Shown: positions 58,699-64,000 of the stretch, in pieces
How the letters are laid out: each line of letters starts with the position of its first letter
Position numbering within the stretch: position 1 is the first letter of the stretch
From: Actinomadura sp. 6K520
GTDB lineage: Bacteria; Actinomycetota; Actinomycetes; Streptosporangiales; Streptosporangiaceae
Direction: 5' to 3'
Assembly: GCF_004349245.1 (NCBI RefSeq)
Contig: NZ_SMLC01000002.1
Span: 1-64,000 of the forward strand
Length of the DNA: 64,000 nucleotides
Program-made: the position numbers and the translations under genes
The notes under the pieces: generated by a model
Seen by the model: the letters and a program-made list of their open reading frames with translations, nothing else
What the model was told of the DNA's origin: nothing
Databases searched by the model: none

Positions 58699-60084
58699 TC
58701 AACGGTTCTCCTGCCGGTTGAGCTGGGCGAGGCCGGCGGCGGCCCGCATGACGGCGGCGGCGTCCGGCTGCGCGCCGAGCGACTCGACGGTCCGCGCGAA
58801 CCCCTCCGCCTCCGCCGCCGGGACCCCGGCGGTGCCCGCGAACTTGGCGAGCAGTGCCGCGCGGCCGAGCGGGCGGTCCCCGCCGCCCGCGCTGCGCGGG
58901 ACCGAGCCCGTCACCGCGCGGCCGCCGGCGAGGGTGATCGTGACGTGGCCGGGCGCGTCGGCGGCGGCGACGCCGGGCGGGCCGGTGACGTCCCAGCGGA
59001 CGCGTGCGGCGAGCCGGGTCACCTCGGGCCGGGCGATCGAGCGCGGCTCGAAGGTGTCCAGCGCCAGTCCCCCGTCGGTGATCAGCGCCGCGACCGTCCA
59101 GGGCAGCGAGAACTTCGCGGCGTACGGGGTCGCGGGCCGGGTCAGGTCGCGCGAGGTGTCGCAGACGGTCGGCGCCGAGTCCGGGTGGACCACGGCGTGG
59201 ATGCTCGCGATCTCCGCCGGGACGAGCCGCTCGCGGTCCATCGCGTCCAGGACCGCGTCGATCGTGGCGTGCGAGAGCTGGCACGCCGCGTACGGCTTGA
59301 TCCCGATCCGGGTGGTCTCCCAGCGTTCCCCGAGCCCGGCCACGATGGACGCCGGGGCCGCGGGCTTGCCGGAGAGGGCGTCGAACACGCCGTGCGGCCC
59401 GTCGAAGACGGTGTCCGGGCCGGTCGCGCCCGCCGCCGCGAGCCGCGCCGCGATGATCCCGGACTGCGCCGCGAACCCCGGGTGCAGCTGCTTGGTGGAC
59501 GCGCCGGTGCCGAGGAAGGCGAGCAGGCCGCCCGCCTGGCTGCCCGCGATGCCGAGCGCATTGGCCGCCCGTTCCTCGTCCAGCGCGAGGAGCCGCGCGG
59601 CGACCAGGGCGGACGAGAAGACCCCGGCGACCATGGTCGCGTGCAGGCCGCGGGCGTGGAAGCCGTGCGGCGCGGCGGCCGCGACGCGGCAGGCCGTCTC
59701 GTACCCGGCGACCGCCGCGAGCAGGATCTCCCGCCCGGTGGCGCCGGTCTGCTGGCCGGCGGCGAACGCGGCGGGCAGCACGACCGCGGTCGCGTGCACC
59801 AGCCCGCCCGCGTGCGTGTCGTCGAAGTCGAGGGCGTGCACGAGCGTGCCGTTCGCGAGCGCGGCGGCGGGCGCGGACAGCAGCTCGCCGGTGCCGAGCA
59901 GCGCCGCCTCCGGCGGGCCGCCGAGCCCCCGCGCCACCTCGATCGCGGGCGCCGCCGCGCCCGTCCGGAGGGCGCCGAGCGCGGTGCCGAACCCGTCGAG
60001 CAGGTGCCGTGTCGCGGCGGCGCTCACCGTTTCGGGCACCTCGGCCAGGCCGAGCGCCCAGGCGGCCAGCTCCCGTGCGATCAT
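58699..60084 (-). CDS. MmgE/PrpD-family protein
   Basis: 461 residues. The family start ELAAWALGLAEVPETVSAAATRHLLDGFGTALG, LVHALDFDDTHAGGLVHATAVVLPAAFAAGQQTGATGREILLA and KQLHPGFAAQSGIIAARLAAAGATGP are typical. Relatives include 2-methylcitrate dehydratase and cis-aconitate decarboxylase, so dehydration or decarboxylation of a branched tricarboxylic or hydroxy acid is plausible. It is last of a four-gene operon; its stop is 7 nt from the right hairpin of the tnpB element. ATG 60084 overlaps the CoA-transferase stop. Confidence 0.85.
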   Translation of the reverse strand: MIARELAAWALGLAEVPETVSAAATRHLLDGFGTALGALRTGAAAPAIEVARGLGGPPEAALLGTGELLSAPAAALANGTLVHALDFDDTHAGGLVHATAVVLPAAFAAGQQTGATGREILLAAVAGYETACRVAAAAPHGFHARGLHATMVAGVFSSALVAARLLALDEERAANALGIAGSQAGGLLAFLGTGASTKQLHPGFAAQSGIIAARLAAAGATGPDTVFDGPHGVFDALSGKPAAPASIVAGLGERWETTRIGIKPYAACQLSHATIDAVLDAMDRERLVPAEIASIHAVVHPDSAPTVCDTSRDLTRPATPYAAKFSLPWTVAALITDGGLALDTFEPRSIARPEVTRLAARVRWDVTGPPGVAAADAPGHVTITLAGGRAVTGSVPRSAGGGDRPLGRAALLAKFAGTAGVPAAEAEGFARTVESLGAQPDAAAVMRAAAGLAQLNRQENR

Positions 60085-61343
60085 CGTGACGCAGCCTCCG
60101 GCTCCGTGTCGGCGGACGCGGCGGGCGCGGTCTCCGCGGCGGGCGCGTCGCCGAACGCTCCCCCCGCCCGCAGCCGCTCCACCGTGGCGTCGTCATACCC
60201 GGCGATCTCCCGGACGACCAGGTCGAAGTCCTCGTTGCGGCGCGGCGCCCTGCGGTACTCGGGCGGCTCGGCGCCCACCCGGACCGGCGAGGCGAGCTGC
60301 TCCACCGTCCCGAACCGCGGATGCTCGGTCGTCACCCGCAGCCCGCGGGCCCTGGTGTGCTCCTCCCGCATGGCCTGCTCGACGTCGTTGATGGGGCCGC
60401 AGGGGATGGCCGCGGCGTACAGGTCCGCCAGCCACTCCGCCACGGTGCGCCGCCGGAAGATCTCCTCAAGCAGCGGGATCAGCGTGTCCTTGTTGCGCCG
60501 CCGGTCGGCGAACGAGCCGAACCCCGACTCGGCCCCGGCCCATTCGGGATGGCCGACGACGGAGGCCAGCCGCGTCCAGAACTTCTCCTTCGCGCAGCCG
60601 ACGATGAACCAGCCGTCGCTGGCCTCGAACGCCTGGAACGGCACCAGCGACGGGTGCGCCGAGTGGCTCGTCCGCTCCGGGGTGAACCCGGCGTTCAGGT
60701 GCCAGACCGCCGGGTAGGTCAGCAGCCCGATCGCGGTGTCGTACAGGCTGACGTCGCAGTCCATGCCGACGCCGTCGCGGCGCGCCGCGTGCAGCCCGGC
60801 CAGCAGCGAGAGCGCGGCGACGAACCCGCCGGAGTAGTCGACCAGCGACAGCCCCGACTTGGTGGGCGGGCCGTCCGGCTCACCGGTCAGGTCCATCCAG
60901 CCGGCGAGGCCCTGCAGGACGTAGTCGTAGCCCGGCTCCTCGCTGCGCGGCCCGGTCATGCCGAACCCCGTGAGCGAGCAGCACACGATGGCCGGGTTCA
61001 GGTGCTTCAGGTCGTCGTAGGTGATGCCGATCTTCTTCGGGACGTCGCCGCGCAGGTTGGAGTACACGGCGTCGGACACCTTCACCAGGTCCTCGAAGAC
61101 CCGGCGGCCCGCGTCCGTCGACAGGTCGAGGGACAGGCTGCGCTTGTTGCGGTTGAACGTCTCGAAGAACAGGGAGTCCTCGCCCTCGCCGTACGGGGGG
61201 ACGTAGCGGCCGACGTCGCCGCCGGACCGGGGCTCCTCGATCTTGATCACCTCGGCGCCGAGGTCGGCGAGGTGCACGCTGCCGAACGGGCCGGCGCCGT
61301 ACTGCTCGACGGCGATGATGCGGACGTCTTCCAGAGGCTTCAC
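60081..61343 (-). CDS. CaiB/BaiF-type (class III) CoA-transferase
   Basis: 420 residues. VRIIAVEQYGAGPFGSVHLADLGAEVIKIEEPRSGGDVGR is the family start, LSLDLSTDAGRRVFEDLV and SLTGFGMTGPRSEEPGYDYVLQGLAGWMDLTGEPDGPP follow, and the nucleophile is Asp169 in SLVDYSGG. It moves CoA between acids without free energy loss, which would let the pathway activate its acid at the expense of another thioester. The C-terminal ~30 residues are Ala/Glu/Thr-rich. GTG 61343 overlaps the upstream stop. Confidence 0.9.
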   Translation of the reverse strand: MKPLEDVRIIAVEQYGAGPFGSVHLADLGAEVIKIEEPRSGGDVGRYVPPYGEGEDSLFFETFNRNKRSLSLDLSTDAGRRVFEDLVKVSDAVYSNLRGDVPKKIGITYDDLKHLNPAIVCCSLTGFGMTGPRSEEPGYDYVLQGLAGWMDLTGEPDGPPTKSGLSLVDYSGGFVAALSLLAGLHAARRDGVGMDCDVSLYDTAIGLLTYPAVWHLNAGFTPERTSHSAHPSLVPFQAFEASDGWFIVGCAKEKFWTRLASVVGHPEWAGAESGFGSFADRRRNKDTLIPLLEEIFRRRTVAEWLADLYAAAIPCGPINDVEQAMREEHTRARGLRVTTEHPRFGTVEQLASPVRVGAEPPEYRRAPRRNEDFDLVVREIAGYDDATVERLRAGGAFGDAPAAETAPAASADTEPEAASR

Positions 61344-62374
61344 GAAGCGCTCCCGGTGAGGTCGGGCAGCAGCGCCAGGAGCTCGTCCTGGGCGGCGCGT
61401 GTCTCGGCGGCGCTGAGGCCGTGGGTCGGCGGGCTGAGCTTCACCGAGTCGGCGAGGCCCGCGTAGCCGGCGATGCGCTCGGCGACCTCGTCGCGTCCGC
61501 CCGCCATCGTGAGCGCGTCGATCATCTCGGCGGAGACCGTCTCGGCGAGGTGCTCGGCACCGGTGCCGTTGCGGAACGCGCCGAGCACGGCCTGCTGCTG
61601 CTCGGCCAGCCCGTGGAAGGCGAAGAAGTCGGTGTAGCTGCGGACGCTGGCGTAGAAGCCGACGAGCCCGGAGACGCGGCGCAGCGCGGTGGCGCGGTCG
61701 TCCGACACCGAGCAGCACGCGGAGACGACGACGTCGACGTCCGCGCGCCGCTTGCCCTCCGTCCGGGAGATCCCGGCCTCCAGCTCCGGCAGCACCCGCT
61801 CGGCGAGGTAGCGCGGCGAGCACAGCTCGTGGCTGATCCAGCCGTCGCCGATCTCCCCGGCGAGCCGGGTCATGGCCGGGCCCATCGCGGCGAGGTGGAC
61901 GGGGATGCCGGTGCGGCGGACGGCGAACGGGCGCTGGTAGCCGCGGATCCGCATCGGCTCCTCCTCGCCCGGCAGGTCGATCGGCTCGCCGGTGGTGCAC
62001 GTCTCCCAGAAGTGGCGGACGTTGCGGACGACCTCGCGCATGTGCCGGACGGGCTTGCCGAACGGCACGTTGTGCCAGTCCTCGTTGAGCCGCTGCACGC
62101 CGGACCCGAGGCCGAGGATGAACCGCCCCTCGGACAGGTCGTCCAGGTCCAGCGCCTCCAGCGCGGTGATCATGGGGCTGCGGGTGAACGCCAGCGCGAT
62201 CCCGGTGCCGATCCGCGCCCGCCCGGTCGCGGCGGCGAGCGCCGCCGCGGCGACCGTGGCGCTGCGGTGCAGCTCGGGCACCCAGATGACCTCGGCGCCG
62301 CCCGCCTCGGCGCGGCGGGCCGCGTCGGTCAGCTCCGCGAGCGTCTCCCCCCAGGGCGCGAAGGTGATTCTCAT
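61340..62374 (-). CDS. Luciferase-like (F420-type) monooxygenase/oxidoreductase
   Basis: 344 residues. MRITFAPWGETLAELTDAARRAEAGGAEVIWVPELHRSATVAAAALAAAT and SEGRFILGLGSGVQRLNEDWHNVPFGKPVRHMREVVR are those of luciferase-like F420-dependent enzymes. It could oxidise a cyclic ketone or open a ring, or act as an F420-linked dehydrogenase. It is the second such enzyme in the island, only distantly like the one at 47733. ATGA and GTGA overlaps link it to its neighbours. Confidence 0.85.
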   Translation of the reverse strand: MRITFAPWGETLAELTDAARRAEAGGAEVIWVPELHRSATVAAAALAAATGRARIGTGIALAFTRSPMITALEALDLDDLSEGRFILGLGSGVQRLNEDWHNVPFGKPVRHMREVVRNVRHFWETCTTGEPIDLPGEEEPMRIRGYQRPFAVRRTGIPVHLAAMGPAMTRLAGEIGDGWISHELCSPRYLAERVLPELEAGISRTEGKRRADVDVVVSACCSVSDDRATALRRVSGLVGFYASVRSYTDFFAFHGLAEQQQAVLGAFRNGTGAEHLAETVSAEMIDALTMAGGRDEVAERIAGYAGLADSVKLSPPTHGLSAAETRAAQDELLALLPDLTGSAS

Positions 62375-62907
62375 CCGCGCTCGTCCTCGGTGTCGAGGGT
62401 GAGCGGCTTCTTCGCCTCCGGGAACAGGTCGTTCAGCGGCTCGGCGCCCCGCCTGTAGACGTAGAAGGTGCGGCGGAACGTGCAGACCTCGTCGCCGTGC
62501 TGGTTCAGGGTGCGGGTGCGGATGGTGACGATGCCGGCGTGCGGGCGGCTCGACGACTCGCGCTTGTCCAGCACGATCGACTCGCTGAACAGCGTGTCCC
62601 CGGCGAAGACGGGGTGCGGGAGGTTGATGTCCTCCCAGCCGAGGTTGGCGAACGCGTTCTGCGTGGTGTCGATGACGCTCTGCCCGACGGCGATCGCGAC
62701 GGTGAGGGTGGACACGACCAGCGGCTTGCCGAACTCGGACTTCGCGGCGTACTCGCCGTTGAAGTGCATCTGGTTCGTGTTCATCGTCAGCAGCGTGAAC
62801 CAGGTGTTGTCGCTCTCGGTGACCGTGCGCCCGAGGGGATGCCGGTAGACGTCGCCCACCTCGAAGTCCTCGTAGAACCGCCCGTTCCACCCGTCCTTGA
62901 GCGTCAT
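62371..62907 (-). CDS. MaoC-family dehydratase (mesaconyl-CoA hydratase-like)
   Basis: 178 residues. GRFYEDFEVGDVYRHPLGRTVTESDNTWFTLLTMNTNQMHFNGEYAAKSEFGKPLVVSTLTVAIAVGQSV matches the (R)-hydratase type whose members act on mesaconyl-CoA or methylmalyl-like substrates, with TESDN and HFN near the catalytic Asp/His. It pairs logically with the CitE-like lyase, as mesaconyl-CoA hydratase does with a malyl-CoA-type lyase. It heads the four-gene operon; GAGAGGAC precedes ATG 62907. Confidence 0.88.
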   Translation of the reverse strand: MTLKDGWNGRFYEDFEVGDVYRHPLGRTVTESDNTWFTLLTMNTNQMHFNGEYAAKSEFGKPLVVSTLTVAIAVGQSVIDTTQNAFANLGWEDINLPHPVFAGDTLFSESIVLDKRESSSRPHAGIVTIRTRTLNQHGDEVCTFRRTFYVYRRGAEPLNDLFPEAKKPLTLDTEDERG

Positions 62908-62938
62908 GGCCGTCCTCTCGCATCATACTGGGAGTCGT

Positions 62939-62952
62939 TAAAGTCAGACATA
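62939..62952 (+). promoter_or_regulatory. Island operator site C
   Basis: TAAAGTCAGACATA; the last nine bases are identical to site A1. It lies 32 nt upstream of the mesaconyl-CoA-hydratase-like operon on the minus strand, in the 202-nt gap after the E1-like gene. Confidence 0.5.
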
Positions 62953-63109
62953 TTGATTCTAGAGCAAGGTCACGGTCGATGTCCAAGCCGGGGCGGCCGC
63001 GCGATCGAGTCCCATTATGGGCTGCACCTGCACTTTTGCGGCGCCGGCCGCGCCGGCCGCGGCCATCGGCGGTCAGGGTGCGGTTCCGCGAAACATCAGA
63101 GGTTTGCGG

Positions 63110-64000
63110 TCAGGCGTCCGCGAGGTGAAGTGCGGCCAACGCGGCGTTGACGATCGCGCCGGGGCGCAGGTCGTGCAGCTCGTACAGGTCCCGGACGCTC
63201 CCCGACTGCCCGAACTCGTCCACGCCCAGCGGGACCGCGGGCACGCCCAGCGCGGAACCGAGCCACGACAGCGCGTGCGAGGCCGCGTCCTGGACGGTCA
63301 CGACCGGCGCCCGCTCGGCGAACGCGGCGCGCAGCGCGCCCGGCCCCGGCCGCGCCGTCGCCGTGCGCACGCCCTGCCGCAGGCCGCCCTGCCACGCGCG
63401 GTAGAGCCGGCCGGCGGACGTGACGTCCACGACATGGGCGGCGACGCCCTCGTCGCCGAGCTCCTCGGCCGCCTCCAGGACCTCCGGCATGACCGCGCCC
63501 GACGCCGCGAGGTGCACGACCGGCGCGCCCTCGTCCCGCAGCGCCGACCGGGCGTGGTGGGCGTCCCGGAGGCGGTAGGCGCCCGCGAGCGCCTGCGCCC
63601 GGAGCTCCGCGTCGCCGAGCCGTGCCCGCGCCGCCGCGAACGGCGCCTGGTCGATCGGCCGGGTCGTCAGCCGGAAGTAGTACGCGCCCTCGTCGTCGTC
63701 CGCCCCGCCGGGGTCGGCGGCGATCCGGCCGAGCGCGTCGCACAGCAGCCAGTCCAGCGCCGCGCCGTAGGCGGGCTCGACGAACGTGACGTCCGGCAGT
63801 TCGATCCCGACCGACACCGTGATGGACGACTGGTGCGCGCCGCCCTCCGGGGCGAGGGAGATGCCCGACGGAGTGCCCGCCACGACGAACCGCGACCCCG
63901 AGTACGCCCCGTACAGGAAGGCGTCCAGCCCGCGCAGGACGAACGGGTCGTACACCGTGCCGACGGGCAGCAGCGGCTGGTCCGACAGGTCCCACGCCAG
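63110..64000 (-). CDS. Transketolase/pyruvate dehydrogenase E1-like protein, C-terminal part
   Basis: The gene runs off the right edge; 296 C-terminal residues are visible. VVAGTPSGISLAPEGGAHQSSITVSVGIELPDVTFVEPAYGAALDWLLCDALGRIA resembles the second half (pyrimidine and C-terminal domains) of homodimeric AceE-type E1 proteins, and VDEFGQSGSVRDLYELHDLRPGAIVNAALAAL is the usual transketolase C-terminal end. It uses thiamine diphosphate to decarboxylate a 2-oxo acid. Whether it serves the catabolic island or central metabolism cannot be told from this fragment. Confidence 0.78.
   Translation of the reverse strand: MAWDLSDQPLLPVGTVYDPFVLRGLDAFLYGAYSGSRFVVAGTPSGISLAPEGGAHQSSITVSVGIELPDVTFVEPAYGAALDWLLCDALGRIAADPGGADDDEGAYYFRLTTRPIDQAPFAAARARLGDAELRAQALAGAYRLRDAHHARSALRDEGAPVVHLAASGAVMPEVLEAAEELGDEGVAAHVVDVTSAGRLYRAWQGGLRQGVRTATARPGPGALRAAFAERAPVVTVQDAASHALSWLGSALGVPAVPLGVDEFGQSGSVRDLYELHDLRPGAIVNAALAALHLADA

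Overview
The window is very GC-rich, uses GTG and TTG starts often, and carries typical actinobacterial genes: a bacterial proteasome activator, F420-type luciferase-like oxidoreductases, envelope mannosyltransferases, a subtilisin-inhibitor-like lipoprotein, SigE-type and multidomain ECF sigma factors, and RsbW- and RsbV-like partner-switch proteins. The best fit is a filamentous actinomycete of the Streptosporangiales, such as Actinomadura. That assignment rests on gene style and was not tested. Many starts have TANNNT 6-8 nt upstream and no ribosome binding site, which is the leaderless pattern common in this phylum.

Left part (1-31 kb), mostly housekeeping and envelope functions. It starts with an SSI-like lipoprotein, a rhodanese, a PAS/GAF histidine kinase, an anti-sigma-type ATPase, arginine deiminase, an MFS exporter and a divergent second-type EF-Tu behind a structured leader. 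A secreted nuclease/phosphatase-like protein, an acyl-CoA ligase and an anti-anti-sigma factor follow. Next is a polyprenyl-phosphate sugar block (GT2, MptB-like, phosphatase-like membrane protein, GT87). After it come pheA, a DsbA/FrnE protein, a secreted repeat protein, a methyltransferase, serS, a HAD phosphatase, bpa, a quinone reductase, an EspI/MinD-like ATPase with a proline-rich repeat array, tRNA-Ser(UGA) and an M15 peptidase.

Middle part (30.6-44.3 kb), rich in regulation. A MarR repressor and a pirin share two GTTGA-N4-TCAAC operators. An AAA ATPase lies downstream of a perfect LexA-type SOS box. A MauE-like membrane protein is translationally coupled to a Cys-rich double-psi beta-barrel protein. 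There are two sigma factors, one fused to an anti-sigma-like zinc motif, a membrane helix and an outer domain. An acyl-CoA synthetase, a MerR regulator, an Rv1264-like adenylate cyclase, an orphan OhrR-type MarR and a secreted alpha/beta hydrolase complete the block.

Right part (44.3-64 kb), a CoA-thioester catabolic island. About twenty genes, many joined by 4-bp ATGA, GTGA or TTGA overlaps, encode acyl-CoA ligase, two acyl-CoA dehydrogenases, two crotonase-fold enzymes, five hotdog hydratases, a DUF35/Ltp2-type aldolase pair, a CitE-like lyase, a CaiB-type CoA-transferase, an MmgE/PrpD protein, two luciferase-like monooxygenases, an isochorismatase-like hydrolase and a triple-RidA protein. 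A 14-bp motif (ATASATCAGACATA) recurs at all three control regions of this island, which suggests one regulon. An IS1341-type tnpB element sits between two operon segments in the opposite orientation. The substrate is not evident. The enzyme mix suggests oxidative ring opening followed by CoA-dependent chain or ring breakdown with an aldolytic step. The window ends inside a transketolase/PDH-E1-like gene.
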